DNA of 64,000 bases from Pycnopodia helianthoides (GCA_032158295.1 CM063256.1:12260953-12324952); one strand, 5' to 3'. Shown: positions 10,351-37,906, counted from the first letter of the stretch. Translations and numbers: made by a program. The notes: generated by a model from the letters alone, not told the origin.

Positions 10351-10524
10351 AAAAAACAAAAACACTATGCATGATTTAAGATTGAATAGGCCTACCAGTT
10401 CGCGAAACCTTGCGCGTCGCAGGTATGTTTCAATACTTTTAGCCGTGTTTTATATCGCCATTTAAGCACGGCCACATGACCAATCAGAATGGATACACTG
10501 TCCCAGGTATTTATGAATACACCT

Positions 10525-10842
10525 TTACAGACCATGTGACCACTGACATCACTTGTTTACAAAAAGAGCCACACTGAGACAGGGCTCCCTGCAGGCACGA
10601 TTTGCACAATAGAAGACAGCATGAAATCTTATATTCTATGGAGAATGCATTTGTTTGATTTTTATCAACTTTTAATATTAAGAAAGGGGGCACATCTTGT
10701 TCATCTGTTTAAATAAGTTTCTAACTTTTTAATTTAGGTGGAAATTATGACACAAAACCGAAAGTATCTTGCCTGCCAGAAAGGCCCAAGAGTGTTCATG
10801 AACAAGGTCACTCTTTTGTAAACAAAGGTTACACGGTCCATA
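10525..10842. mobile_element. Copy 2 of TATGGACCATGTGAC MITE
   Basis: It aligns along its length with 5075-5410, including the GAGCCACACTGAGACAGGGC and CTTGCCTGCCAGAAAGGCC blocks, and ends at ACGGTCCATA. Confidence 0.8.
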
Positions 10843-10954
10843 CTTGTAGTACGAAGGAGTCAATATGCATGCTACGCTCTACTGTTGTGCGTCTGCGTGT
10901 ACTAACATATTTTAGATTAAATACCAGTATGTATTAATTACGTTTCGCATAAAT

Positions 10955-11095
10955 TAGCGCCTGCGTAACCTTGCGCGCCACAGGTATGTTTATTAACACT
11001 TAAGTAGCAGCGTTTACACCGCACGTTTAAATATGGCCATGTGATCTCCTCTCGACCAATCAGAATGGATAAACTGTCCCAGTATTTATGAACAA
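10955..11095. repeat. Dispersed repeat with CCAATCAGAATGGATA block
   Basis: It shares CCTTGCGCG, CAGGTATGTTT and CCAATCAGAATGGATA, then CTGTCCCAG and TATTTATGA, with 10400-10520. A reverse-complement copy lies at about 55127-55270. Confidence 0.65.
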
Positions 11096-11457
11096 TGTAT
11101 GAAATCTGAATCTTAATCAAAGATATTTACTTAGTCAGCAAAGCCAAAGCATGCAAAGGGGGAAAGCATCCTGTCATGGAAAATCACACCAACTTTTATT
11201 GAAGAAGGTAACATGAAGAAATCTCAAATTTAGAAGTGGGAAAGCCAAAGGAAAGAGGGAAAACCCACACACAGTCAGGTTGAGGTTCAATGCAAGGTTC
11301 CATACCATCTGCTTTCAACAAGTGTAGTTCCTCCATCCACCCATGGCATGGAGGAAGTGCAGTAGTGTAGTAGTACACCATACCATGGAGAGGGCCTAAT
11401 TAACCCCTCCATCACAGCTTTCCAAGTTGCTTTTGATTATTAACACTACACTACAGA

Positions 11458-11608
11458 CAGGCCTGGAAATTCATCTTTGAGAGGGCAAGGCCATTTCCAT
11501 TGTGCAAAGGGCACTTCCATTGATTGGGAAACTTTTGAATGGGCACCAAGGCCAAGACCACCAGGGCAATGGTATGGAGGCCGTGGCCTCCGTGTAATTC
11601 CAGACCTG
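11458..11608. mobile_element. CAGGCCTGG-family MITE
   Basis: It starts CAGGCCTGGAAATTCATC and ends TAATTCCAGACCTG, with the GAGGGCAAGGCCATT interior typical of this family. No clear target duplication is visible. Confidence 0.75.
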
Positions 11609-12451
11609 TATTAATAAATAATTAATAATAGTTACCCCGGTATTTGTAATTAATTCCTTGAATTTCCACGCTGCTAAATTGAGTGCTACTGCTAGTGTAG
11701 TGGCGTGCCAGTGCTACTTACATTATATTATTCGTAACCTCACATCACAGTTCGGAGTTGCTCTCCCCATCTATCATGTCTATACAAACTATACCAAGCA
11801 ATAGTTTACAACACTACAGTGACAGCATTCAGGAAGCAGCTGCAATCAACACTTGCATCACGCTTACAAAATACAACAATTGCATGGAACTAAACAAGTT
11901 TACTTTTTCAATGCTCGGTGTTTGGTCATGTGCCAATCAGCTGATGTGATTCGTTTACATAATTGCTTCAGCACATGCTTTTAGTGAATGGACCAATAGG
12001 ATTTACCGTTAGAAACAAGGAACTGTAACCTTTTTAGCACACACCCAATAAGGTCATTGGTAAAGGGTGAATCGGGGTCATATACATCCGCAAGATGACG
12101 TCATGATAACAAACTCTTAAACAAGATTAATATTACAGCTTTTCCAATAATTGTGAAAAGGTATTCGACTTTATTTTTCTTTAATATGTTTCAAATGAAC
12201 AAATACAGCCAAGATTACGAAATGCCGTTCCAATATGAGGAATTTCAAATCGTTTATTGGAATTACTTTTCCATGACTCACAGGAGCTAAATGGTCGTTG
12301 TGGGCGTGGAGCGGCCATTGATTATCAACCTGCCAATCTTCACTTCCTTGTTCGATGTGGTTCGGATATGAAATTTTCACAGAGATTGTAGGTTCTGATT
12401 TCAGTGTTTACATGCCTACTTAGAAAAGGAAACAGCTCCCAAATCCTCATC
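11609..12451. other. Upstream and 5' UTR region of the Src-family kinase
   Basis: This region precedes the kinase start codon. Apart from one full cAMP-response palindrome at 12096 I see no clear core promoter element. An upstream in-frame ATG at 12404 has no protein support compared with the MGNCC start. Confidence 0.4.
12096..12103. promoter_or_regulatory. TGACGTCA, CREB/ATF-type palindrome
   Basis: A perfect eight-base CRE lies about 350 bp upstream of the kinase start codon. The same eight bases also occur inside the two hAT-like MITEs of this window. Function here is inferred from position only. Confidence 0.4.
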
Positions 12452-27161
<14,710 letters not shown>

Positions 27162-27233
27162 TCATTTCCGCTCTTGTTATCATAGTGGGTTTTGGGGTTT
27201 TGTTGTGGAGGGATGAATATATATATCAAACAT

Positions 27234-27239
27234 AATAAA
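27234..27239 (+). terminator. FRK: AATAAA polyadenylation signal of the kinase
   Basis: A canonical AATAAA 73 bp after the stop codon, followed by a T-rich stretch (TTATTTCTTTTTTAG). This predicts a very short 3' UTR. Confidence 0.7.
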
Positions 27240-27424
27240 AGGTTATTTCTTTTTTAGTAAAGATTAATCTCCTCAAGCTGTTTGACTGACGATGACGATT
27301 GATTTTTGATCTGGTTCTATGAAATCACAAAAAGGTATTTTTAAACGGTGGTTTTATCAAATGTCATATGACAGACATTGGATTCAATTCAGTTCAAGAT
27401 AATGCATGGCGAATCTGAATCCAT

Positions 27425-27535
27425 CGCTAATAACGGGATTAAGCTGACCTCTCGTAACCGGCAAGCTCGATGGTATTGTGGTTGAGACATCCACTCTAGG
27501 GTTGTAGGTTCGAATCCCAGCGAGACTCGTGGTGG
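27425..27535 (+). mobile_element. tRNA-like repeat fragment
   Basis: Contains TATTGTGGTTGAGACATCC and GTAGGTTCGAATCCCAGCGA, an A-box-like and B-box pair. Related minus-strand pieces lie at about 51345 and 55985. The acceptor stem does not pair, so it is not a working tRNA gene. Confidence 0.55.
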
Positions 27536-27539
27536 AAAA

Positions 27540-30500
27540 AGCACATGTAGTGGTTATCACACATCGATGTAAAGGATGAAACCAAAAACATCACTGTTCC
27601 ATTACTATCCCTGTTGTACATGTCTGTATCTCATTTAAAGCACATGTACAACATTGGTAGTTGTTGAAGACCAGTATTCGCACTTTGTGTGACCCAACAT
27701 AAACATGAAACAAACAAACCTGTGGAGATTTGTGCACAATCGGTCATAAGAGTCACAAGGAAATAGTGAAAAAACAAACTCAAATTTTCACTTTTTCTAA
27801 CATGAAGCTTTGTTCTCGCGAGATCAAAACTAATTGTTTTACTCATTTTTTTCAAAAGCTAAAGCAATTCAGGCAACATTGTTTTAAGGGAAGGTTTTCC
27901 ACCATGACCGTCTCTACACCCGCAGTAAGTCACGTGCCAATCTGTCCATTTTTATTTTCAATCTTACCAATGTTTGTCACACCCTTTAAAGCATCACAGG
28001 ACTAGCAACGGACTAATGAAACCCACACCTAAACACACAACACACAGCTCTGTGTTGCATACACTGTGTGGACATTCCTTTTGATCTGTGCACTGCAGGA
28101 AAAAAAAGTATTCTTCAACACTGTAAAAAAAAAAACACTGTGTGGACGTGTGTATGCCCACATAGTATTTCAAGTCCACTGTGTGGACCCTCTTTTGTTC
28201 TCGGGTCCACACTTTGTATGTAACGCTGAAACAAACACTCAGGCGCCGTTTATATTTTAATAACGATTCTTCTAGTTTTCTTTGACTTTAATTTTCTTGG
28301 TATTGCAATTGGAACTTGACAATGGCATTTCAGTGGACGGGAAGATCATTAGATATATATAATAAAAAGCTTCCCGATACTTTTTGACGGACTTAAGTAG
28401 GCAGTTGTTGAAAGTTATCAAAATATACCAAGGACTGCACAGTTTAACATTTGAACTGTTCAAATTTGAACAAGCACTAAGAGAAAATTATTTGTATTAT
28501 ATGCGTATGTATTCTTCAATACTCAACAGAATTGACAGATTTTAATCTGACTGAAAGTCAACATTTTTTGATCAAAAACAAGACCATCGGACTTGTCCAG
28601 CCATGAGTTTACAGGCCTGATGCTAAAGCACTGGCCTCGGGGGGTTTGCGGTCCAGTGTAATTTTTGAGCCTTTATCACACTAAAACCATCTAGTTTCCC
28701 TGTACACAATGACACTGATAGTTTTAAATTCTCAATTGATAAAAAGGGACCAGACTATTTTCCCTTCCAGCCTCACTTTGGCTATATTGGTTTGAATGGA
28801 AGGTAAAAAAAGATGGCTACATCATGTATAGATGGATCACAAGATAAATTCTTATTGTTCATTGTACCAATGTATAAAATGTATACAAAAACAAAACATT
28901 GTATCGCGCTTCACATGACAAAATATTCTGTAATCTAACCAACAACAGGACCCAATTCTTGAAAGCTGGTAAGTGGAAACAATTTCCTTCTCGCCAAAAC
29001 ATTTTGCTTACAAAAGAAATGGGTCAGCAGCTTAAAATCCCATGTCATGTACATTATTGCGACTGGCGCACTTCATTTTGATTTGCTTAGTTAATTTAAA
29101 AGTTGGTAAGCAATCATTTCTACGAACAGTGTATTTGGCGGTGGACCATTTTTTAAAGGTACTCAGATACACACAAAATATTGCGTAGCACAAAACAGTT
29201 TACAGCCAAAATGTCATGTTGTTCACATTCTTGTAGCTGGTAGCCTCCCTATTACAGTGTTTAAACAATAGATTGGTTTAAGTCAAACTTTTATGCTTGA
29301 AACAGCTTTATGAAATTGTGCACCTTTAAAGCTCGCAGCCAACATGATCATGTGTGCTTTAACCATGTATGAACTATCTAAAAACTACATATTATACCAT
29401 GCTGTATGGCCGTAGCTGAGTAGGGTAAAAAGTGTAACCTGCCAGTACCCTTTCATCAAGCCTGTAAGCACAAAATAAGCCGCTAAGCATGGACATATCT
29501 TACTGTTGGCTACCCAATAGACTGTGCAAGTCTCTCATGTTTTCGGACATTGGGACTTGAGTTTGTTTTCTTCACACTTGAAAGCAATTTTGTCCCTGAA
29601 GTGTTGGAATAAGTAAGAGACTTGCACGGTCTGTTCTACCAAAACTTTAACGCATTATGTAACTGACAGTTGAAGTCGATTGTATGACACCATGAATTTA
29701 TCATGAGCTGCGCTGTAACCAATTGAAGCCTGTGAAACACTCTCAGTCTCACGTAAACATGGAATTTGGGAATTATTTTTGGGGCCGCTAAGGCCAACAA
29801 AAACTTGATTAATCCTACAGATGTAGTGTTTGCAGACATGACCCTGCTTCATGACTGAAGTCAGATTGAATTAAGTTAAATAAGCTCAACATTGGAGTCT
29901 ACCAGTTAAAAATAAGGACAAAGTTCGCAATGCTATTTTTCTGCCAGTTTGACACGATGATTAATATGCAAATTAGTTTTCTGATGTTTGCAGAGCAGCA
30001 GTGTGTAATGGTGTAAAAGTGATTGCTTAAATCTGGGTTAATCAATAATTGTAGGGTTCGATTGTGTCATAAAATAGTCAATTTTATGGTTAACTTAATT
30101 TTTATACCACATTTTAAGCTTTTTATCACGTTGCTGTCGAGCATATGGTCATAAGGTGTTTTTTTTTTTAAGGGAAAGTTTTCATATTTTAATCTGGTAA
30201 TTTATGACAATTATTTTTTAAATGTGTATAAATAAAAAAAAAACAGCACAATGAACTGAACATGTGCAGAAGTTTACATGACGCTCGCTTGAAGGAAAAT
30301 GCTCGGTATGACGGAAGTATGAGGGTCTATGAAACTTGTCTATTGCTGGTGCAAAACAATCTACATGTAGGTTCTTGCACTGGTCCCACTCTTCTGTGAA
30401 ATACATTTCATAAATATATGTTGACGTTTATTCGCTTTTCACTGCTTTTCAAAGGCCAGACAAGGTTTTCAGTCAGTGTTGTTAAGTACATAGTCCTTTC

Positions 30501-30629
30501 TTTCCCGTTGTTTTTTTTTAAGGGGGGTCTATGTAGAAACATGTTGGTGATGCACTTAATTGGAAATAGGTCTGTCCAGTAAAAGGGTGTGTTTTGGCAA
30601 CCCGGACCAGAAGAATCAAGTTTCTGACA
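27540..30629. other. Gene-free intergenic DNA
   Basis: No exon with splice sites or conserved motif was found. It includes CTGTGTGGAC repeated between 28060 and 28200, a dispersed block GGCCTGATGCTAAAGCACTGG near 28610 (also near 24080 and, inverted, near 57340), and a decayed MITE at 29160-29330. Confidence 0.4.
29160..29330. mobile_element. Decayed GGCCCAATTTC-family MITE
   Basis: Weak but ordered matches include TAGCACAAAACAGTTTACAG, a CATTCTTGTAGCTGGTAGCC segment and the right end ACAGCTTTATGAAATTGTGC. Confidence 0.45.
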
Positions 30630-30633
30630 TTAA

Positions 30634-30850
30634 CCCCCCTACTGTCAGTGACTCTTGCAAACATTTTCCAGTGGTTTGACCAACCATTTGAAACCTATTC
30701 GACTGCCAAGGTTGTACAGTGGCACAACTGTGCACAGAACTAACGTGTACTGTGTACATGCACATTCCCTCATGGTATCTTATTGCAGGCTGGCATAGTT
30801 GATCAATATTCAAACCACTGAAAGTATTGAATGGTCAGACAGCAAGAGGG
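30634..30850. mobile_element. TTAA-target MITE, CCCTCCTACTGTC family
   Basis: Flanked by TTAA at 30630-30633 and 30851-30854. The ends CCCCCCTACTGTC and GACAGCAAGAGGG are inverted repeats. Internal landmarks are TTCGACTGCCAAGGTTGTAC and CTCATGGTATC. The TTAA duplication and CCC/GGG termini are piggyBac-like. Relatives lie at 41546-41766 (inverted) and 49225-49436. Confidence 0.85.
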
Positions 30851-30854
30851 TTAA

Positions 30855-32473
30855 AGTTTAAAACGTTCATCATTTGTTTTGTAGAACGCCCAAGTAGATC
30901 TTTGCCATTGTGTTGGAGGATTAAAACTATAAAGTATAAATATACTGCGCAAGACGATATTTTGGCATCCACGTTGAGTGCGTGTTTGTACTGCTGTGTG
31001 CGCGCCATGGTGTCATCTTGCGTGTCAAAAGTTCAAAAAAAGGATGGAAAGAAAAACGCCAGTTTAGGAAAAGCCATGTCTGAGTAATGAATGCCGCGGA
31101 CTCGCTACGATCAAATGACAAGGATCTACTTGGGTGTTGTACATGTTGTATGCTAAGTCTTAAAAATTATGTGGTGGGGAAAAAAAAAAACGCTTGGCTG
31201 CTAGATTGGATCGTGAGGTTAGTGGCCCGATGCTGAGATGACTGGTCTCCTGCCAGTGGTCTGTTGGGTAGTGAGAGCCCTGTTTAGTAACAACGGTGAA
31301 GCATAAAGTACTACTGCATGATTTTTTGTAAAAATAATTTCTCTATTCTACCAATTCAGTCTTTGAAACCAAATTGTTTGTAATGCATGCATAACCGTAT
31401 AAAAAATTGTTAAATTATTAATTGATGGAATATGATGATTTTTTAGGGGGGTGAGAATATTCAACTATTTGTATATAAAGTGAAGTCACCTTTTTGTAAC
31501 GAGGCAATTCAGTTATGTTCAGGAGGTTGCGTCAAAGTCTTTTCATGATGTCTTCAGGAATTATTGTTCTGTAAATTATGTCCAGACCCAATGGTTGTCG
31601 GGTGATTCAATTTTTTTAATTTGATTAATTTTGTTTTCTCGTTTTCTCTTCTTGCCAAACCAATTTTTTTTTTATACAACGAAAGGTGTCTACTCTTTGC
31701 GGGGATTTTAAATCAAGTCGCTTGAAGGTTCTAATCGAACACAGGCTTTGAACTATTATTGTTTTGATCATTTTTTGCAAACATAAAAATTTCTTTTTTA
31801 TAATGTATGAGCAAAGATGCTGATAAAAAATAATCGCCAAAATATTTGTATTCAAAAAAATAATCTTTTCAGAGGATTAGCGTTTCTTCTATCCAGTAGT
31901 ATTTTTTTCCTTTGGATGTAAAGAAATCATGCTCTTTGATTTACACTTCTCAAGCACTGATGATGGTGTTCCCAGAAGCTCTTTGGAGTAAAAAAAAAAA
32001 CTCTGGGTTTCTAAAAGGTGGAAATGCCATCATTTCAACCAGCCTTCTAAAAATTTGATCTTTTTGTCAGCAACGACTCTCACTTAGACAGTTTCAAGGC
32101 TAAGCGCACAAAGTATGGAATCAGTAATTTTATGACAAAATAAGTCTCAATCTGAAAGCTTACTGATTATTTAGTTCATACCAATACCAATGGTCCCATA
32201 GAATGATTTCAGTCTGAAATACTATCGAAGTTGACGAAATAGCATTTGCAGATTCCCCCACCTTCTCAAATCCCTGTTGCTTATTTCAATTGCCGCAATA
32301 ACAAAATAAGCCTGATATGAGTGTGAACAAAAGCCTTGAAAAAAAACAAACTTTTTTCTTTGTCCTCAACTAAATCATAAATGTGACCTCTGACTGAGAT
32401 GACATTTTAGGTTGGATTTTATTGTTTGTTTCACAAAAACAAGAGGACGGGAATTAAGTGGTTCATTTTTTCA
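30855..32473. other. Gene-free AT-rich DNA
   Basis: No coding exon, RNA gene or repeat family member was recognised. Several short A and T homopolymers are present. Confidence 0.35.
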
Positions 32474-32771
32474 AATCCAAATAAATGTAGATGTTACTTA
32501 TTATGTTATTTTAATTAGATTTCACTTCTAATCTAGGAGCTTCGTCAGACTGGCAATCGTTTCCAATGCTCAACTGACAATTCTAGACCCTTTTTTGGTT
32601 ATCATAGAGGGCGTTGTAGGTGTGGATTGGACTAGTTGGTCATTAGTGTGGAGCTTTCATGCCCTGTGTCTGATCCGTATGACCTCCCTATAAAAGGCAG
32701 TTGAGCATTGGACTTGGTTGCCAGTCTGACCAACTCCTGACGAAGTAACATCTGTATTTATTTGGATTTAA
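32474..32771. mobile_element. Foldback MITE with CAAATCCAAATAAAT ends
   Basis: The left end CAAATCCAAATAAATGTAGA then TGTTACTT is mirrored by the right end AAGTAACATCTGTATTTATT then TGGATTTA. The inner arms GTCAGACTGGCAA and TTGCCAGTCTGAC also pair. ACAAGAGGACGGGAA occurs on both sides, at 32442 and 32829. Confidence 0.75.
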
Positions 32772-33377
32772 AAACAAACAAACTTATAATCCATGATTTA
32801 CCAACAATCCAGATGAACTTATTTAATGACAAGAGGACGGGAACTCTGACTCTTCCAGAACAAAATTGATGTCCTTAGCCTTGAACATTTGTTGGGCCAC
32901 TCTGTACCTTTGTCTTGATGATTAGGGTAGGGAAGGGGAGGGGGTTTGCCCCGTTCTCATTTTTGATTATCAATGTGAATTTCTATCGATCGACCAAACT
33001 CCTACAAAAAAACCTTGGTTTTACACTGTGTTATTGTATGAGTTGGACTCTTAAAGGAAAACACCCTGAATCGAGTTGCAATAAAAGCCTGAGTGTAATA
33101 CAAGAAATAATTATTATTTGACGGAAAGAAAAAAAAACATGTATTCAGTTTGACGATAATCAAGATAAGTACGTATGGAATTTTACATTTTGTTAAAATA
33201 TATATTGTAGCTTAAAATATGACATGGAAATTATTTGTACTTAGTTTTTTTAAACAGTTGATGTATCATGTAGATATAAATCACACAGCAATTTCCTAAT
33301 TTTTATTCTCTAAAATGCCAAAAAAGTGTTTCAATTTGTTTTATTTAGTCCGAATCATCCACTTATGTAATACACCA

Positions 33378-33906
33378 ATAATCCATTTGGGAGTTAGATC
33401 TTGAATAATGTCTGGTACAATGACTTCATTGATTCCCCAGACTAAAGGCGGTGTTGCTATGTCACACGGTTTAGTAGGGTAAGCTTTTGTATAGCAACCT
33501 ACAGATGGCCAACGCCTGGTGCCATTGTGCCATACACAATCAGAATTTTGAATGGATGTTTGCTGTCTCTTATGCGAAAGCGTGCCCAAACTATGTGACA
33601 TACTGTCTCTGTTAGTTTGAGGAATAGCACTCCGCACTACTGACGTCACTTTTGCTAAAAAATTTCCGGCTGTCGTTCAAAGTATCCACCACTATCAATC
33701 ACCACATCATCAATGTGTTAAACTGCACTCGCTGTATGGTCAGTACACACGAGGACATGCGCGTATGTTTGACACTTTTGTCTAGGATTTGGATATGCTT
33801 CTATGATTTTGTGAATAAGTGCAAGTGCTATTCAAATTTAAGCAGTAACTTGTGACTAAGCAAGTCGTTGTACCAGACATTCAAATCTGACCCGCAAAAG
33901 ATTTGA
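33378..33906. mobile_element. AAGCCATTTGCGAG-type foldback, diverged copy
   Basis: It shares AAGCTTTTGTATAGCAACCT, GGTGCCATTGTGCC and TTGTACCAGACATTCAAATC with 45930-46294. About 190 bp of unrelated DNA interrupts it around 33650-33820. Confidence 0.6.
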
Positions 33907-34423
33907 AAACATCAGTGGGAATTCCAACCGAATGTAAAAAGCTCTTGTGAACGTGTCAAACCTGCAGAATATTTAATGCAGCTGAGAAGATTTTTCGCAA
34001 GGAATATCCGAAACTTTTTAAAAGGTATAATAATGCTACTCGGAGCAATGTGTCAATTTATCACTTTGAATATTTAGAAGTGTAGATAAATCAAAGGTTA
34101 TCAAAATAGTGGAACTCGACAATCTGCCGTGAAATGTTAAAGGTGTGTTGTGGTAGGTTTGGTTATTAAGGTTAGGGTTAAAGGAGCAGCCTAACACAGA
34201 GCAAGACAAATCCGAAGTGATCATTGAGACCTGTGTATATTTAATGTAACAAAAAGCTGCAGCTTAATACAGAACAAGACAAATCCCATTAAGACCTGCG
34301 TATATTTAATAACAAAAAGCTGCAGGTGGGACAAATGATCCATGTGTCCGACTGCCTTGTGGGTATTGAGTGTTCGATCATTCATCCATGGTAATATCTC
34401 AATGGGTTGTTGTATAATTTTTT

Positions 34424-34752
34424 TAGACCATGTTACCTGTGACATCACATGTTTACCGTCAAAAAAGCCACAGAGCGTGGACTTCCTGCAGGCATGATTT
34501 ATACACGGCTCCATGGAAGAAATCATTAAATCTGATATTTTATGGGGATTGCACTGTCTGATTTTTTATATGAAGAAAGGGGGCACATCTCAACATTTGT
34601 TCAGATATTATTTAGACAATTCTTCATTTTGTCTGGTAATTATGTTAAAAGTGTAAAATTTCTCCTATAACTGGTGCAGAATCTTGCCTGCCGGATAATG
34701 CCCTGGAATGCACAAAGTCACTCTCTTTGTAAACAAACTGACGTAATGTACA
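34424..34752. mobile_element. Copy 3 of TATGGACCATGTGAC MITE
   Basis: It aligns with 5075-5410 through ACCTGTGACATCACATGTTT, CTTCCTGCAGGCA, GAAGAAAGGGGGCACATCT and TCTTTGTAAACAAACTGACG. It is the most diverged copy. Confidence 0.7.
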
Positions 34753-35235
34753 AATATTGACTGCTTTGAGTGCTGTGTTTAAAACTAGCTTCTGAGTTGA
34801 TCTCCGAAGCAATCTATTTTCCTGTGGAGAATCACCGAGGGAAAATTGAGGGAGTTGTGGTTATAACCATAGCACTAGTAAAAGGAGTCATTATTTATTT
34901 TTGAAACTCCTCACACAAATATTCTGCCTAGATGTATAGGTACCAAGAAGCTTCCATTGCTACAGGTATAGTACACTGGATGCTACGGGTAGATCCCATT
35001 GGTTGCTATGGGTATTGTTGGTCGCGCTCGCATGGCTTTGTACTTAAGACATCATGTGATAAACTCTAAACCAATCACAAGGCAGAATCTAAGTGTGGGG
35101 TGTTATAACCAATAATGTACATGTTAAACTGCAAGACCAAAGTGTTCATTGTTTTATAATTGTGGGTGACTTTGGAGTGGAAGGGTTTTTAACTTTGAAT
35201 CAAATATGGAATAGTGTGGGACATATGGGTGTTGC

Positions 35236-35385
35236 AGGCCTGGAATTTCATCTTTTAGAGGGCAAGGCCATTTTCATTTTGCAAAGGGGACTTCCATCGG
35301 AACATCTTTTAAAGTCTATCGAAGGGTCACCAAAGCCAAGACCTGGAGGGGCAACAGCGGCCATGGCCTCTGTTAGATTTCTGTC
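35236..35385. mobile_element. CAGGCCTGG-family MITE
   Basis: Starts CAGGCCTGGAATTTCATCTT and continues GAGGGCAAGGCCATTTTCAT. The right terminal repeat is decayed to TTAGATTTCTGTC. Confidence 0.75.
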
Positions 35386-35837
35386 ATAATCATGATAAAG
35401 TGGAAGGAAAATTCAATTTTTTTTAAACAAGCCAGCCTCTGTGTTTTTTAGGAGGGTCAAAAAGGTAAACCCTCAAGAAGGGTAGCGTCGGACACGGGGG
35501 TGTTGTTGATTTCTAATGGTTCGGTGGAAGAAAATTCAGTTTAGAAGACAACCGCTGTAAATATTTTCTCGTCACCAAGGTAATACTGCTTATTTGTTTA
35601 TTCATCTCTAAATCTGGACAATGCTACGGTGTAATTTTTTTAAAGTTTAAATTTTATAATTTAGCTTGGATTTCCAGTAAGTTTGCGAAACCTTTCAATC
35701 GCTCAGTACTATACATACTGACAGGATGTTTTTTGTTTTTTGAAAGAAATTAAGTATTTGAACAAGACGTCTGGGAGTGGATGTAGGATGGTAAATGTAT
35801 TCATTTTCTGGTTATTGAGAATTTGAGAGGTGTTTGG

Positions 35838-36568
35838 GGTTTATTTAAGAGGGGATCCGAGGTTGAATAAGTTTTGTGATCCACGCATTTTCCAATAATG
35901 GATGGAGTCCCTGCGAAAATAGGATCAAATTACAAGTCTCTAATTCCTCAGGTTTAAATTGAGTGAAATGCCATTGTATTTGGTACCCTTCCAGTTTGAA
36001 TGTTGTCACCATCCTAAAACATTCAACCACGCCACATTTCAAGTACTCGGATCTGTACAGTTTTGTACAGTAAATGTATCAGTTCATTCCTGCATTGGAT
36101 TTGACCTTCTGACTGGTGCAAAATTTGACCTTTCTCCCTGTGAAAATGGGATCAAATTACAAGTCTCTAATTCCTCAGGTTTAAATTGAGTGAAATGCTA
36201 TTGTATTTGATACCCTTCCAGTTTGAATGTTGTCAACATCCTTAAACATTCAACCATGCCACATTTCAAGTACATGGATCTGTACAGTTTTGTACAAGTA
36301 AATGTATCAGTTCATTCCTGCATTGGATTTGACCTTCTGCCTGGTGCAAAAATATCTCTCTTTGGAATGATCAGACCCCTTTGTTGACGTCCAAGGATGT
36401 AACTTTTCGAGTTTCGCTTTGAAAAAAAGTATCAAATTAACTGACATTTGACACCATTTTAACATGAGGTTAGAGAATTGTAATGTTGTCTCACACTCTC
36501 ACAAGGACTCCATCTAGAATGAGTGCATCATAAAAAGTAAATTTGACCTTGGAGCTCCTTATAGGCAG
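35838..36568. repeat. Foldback element with 227-bp internal tandem duplication
   Basis: GATCAAATTACAAGTCTCTA recurs at 35923 and 36150, and the copies match over about 220 bp. The outer flanks pair: GGATCCGAGGTTGAATAAGT with ATGGAGTCC at the left against GGACTCCATCTAG and TTTGACCTTGGAGCTCC at the right. One half is also found at 18470-18740. Confidence 0.75.
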
Positions 36569-37339
36569 GGTAAACCTTTGGTAATTAGCCCCCAAATTAA
36601 TGGCCGTAAAAAACTTTAGAAGCACTGCAGCTGTTGATAATGTAACATGTTGAGAAACGATTCCCTTCTAAGGAATGTGGTTTAGAGTTAGGGATTCAAA
36701 AACATTTGAATCTGGGAAACGTTTCTGCATGAAACGTTTCTCAGATTGTGTATTCCAATTATGGATTATTCTTCCTGCGTGGACATAACCGTCCCAAAAA
36801 CGCTACCAACTTTAGAAATTTAATTTTCACAGGTTAGTTTTATTGTTTATGTCTACATTTATATAGGATTAAAACAATAGAACGGTTAAAAAAACCAAAG
36901 GTATACTTTGCCTCTAAAAGAATTTCTTGCTGTCGGTGTTATTGTTGTTTTTGATTTTTAAAATGTCTTTCCTAAGCTACATAAACTGTTGCCATTCTAA
37001 ATGTACATGATAAATGTTTATTGCTGTAATGCTTTGTATAAATAAACAATCACTCTGTTCACTGCAAACATTTTTTTTTTATTTCAGTAGAATTTGATGT
37101 ATTTTATTTCTTTTTAAATTGTTTAGACTTAATAATGTAAAAAAACAACAAAAAATAAAACAAATATGAATGTTAATCTGGTGTTATTCAATGTGAATGT
37201 ACTGTTAAAATACGCCGCAGACGATGACGCAATAGGAGACTTTGTGACACTAGGGGGCAGCAGACATACTGGGGAAATTGTTCATCTTTGTTTGCAGTTC
37301 TTAGCAAGCGCTCATTTCCGAGAATGAAAGGATTTATCT
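36569..37339. other. Partial AGGTAGGGTCATAG-family material and unassigned DNA
   Basis: GAAGCACTGCAGCTGTTGATA and GAAACGTTTCTGCATGAAACG match the interior of the element at 44926-45366, but the terminal repeats are lost. The rest, 36800-37339, is AT-rich and unassigned. Confidence 0.45.
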
Positions 37340-37815
37340 GAGCCCATTTTCATAAAGCTACTCTAGCAGAATTTTTGCTGAACAATTTTTGCTCAGCAGA
37401 AATGAGCAGGATACCAGTGTCACAAATTGTACAAGTGACATGGGCCCAATTTCATAAAACATGTAAGCAGCCGTTTTGTGCTTACGGAACGTCCCTTAGC
37501 AGAATTTCTATTTCATAAAGCTGTTTACCGTAAGCAAGGGTAAATGCTGGCTAACCCGCGTTTAGCACACAAGTGACATAACAATGCAAATCCATGGTGA
37601 ACGTGCATGCGCGCCAAGAAATTTTCTGCTAACTTGAGAAATCTTGGTGAAATACGCTTATGCTTACGCACATTTTTCTGCTACAGTAAGCACAAAAATT
37701 TGCTTACCGGTAAACAGCTTTATGAAATTGGGCCCTGGTAGTTTGGCTGGTAACCTTATTGTGGTAAACATAATTTTGTTTTGCCTTGCTAGTTTCTGTG
37801 CTTAAGCAGCTCCTG
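37340..37815. mobile_element. GGCCCAATTTC-family MITE split by a second copy
   Basis: The outer element runs from AGCCCATTTTCATAAAGCTA to CTGTGCTTAAGCAGCTCCTG. It breaks at GTGACAT/GGTAGTTTGGCTGG, where the inner element sits. The uninterrupted join is visible at about 59870. Confidence 0.8.
37443..37734. mobile_element. Inner GGCCCAATTTC element, 292 bp
   Basis: Termini GGCCCAATTTCATAAAACAT and CAGCTTTATGAAATTGGGCC are inverted repeats. Flanks are ATG and CTG. The interior differs from the outer element (GTGCTTACGGAACGTCCCTT), so it is a different subfamily. Confidence 0.8.
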
Positions 37816-37906
37816 CCACTTGTCATCCCCAATAAGTCTCAAATCATGATCGACTTTCATAGACATTGTGGCAGTGAATATTGCAGTGACAGATGGTAGA
37901 GTTTAA

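Noticed and set aside
12404..12451. Upstream in-frame ATG of the kinase
   Set aside because: It would bury the MGNCC acylation motif that defines Src-family N termini; the start at 12452 is preferred.
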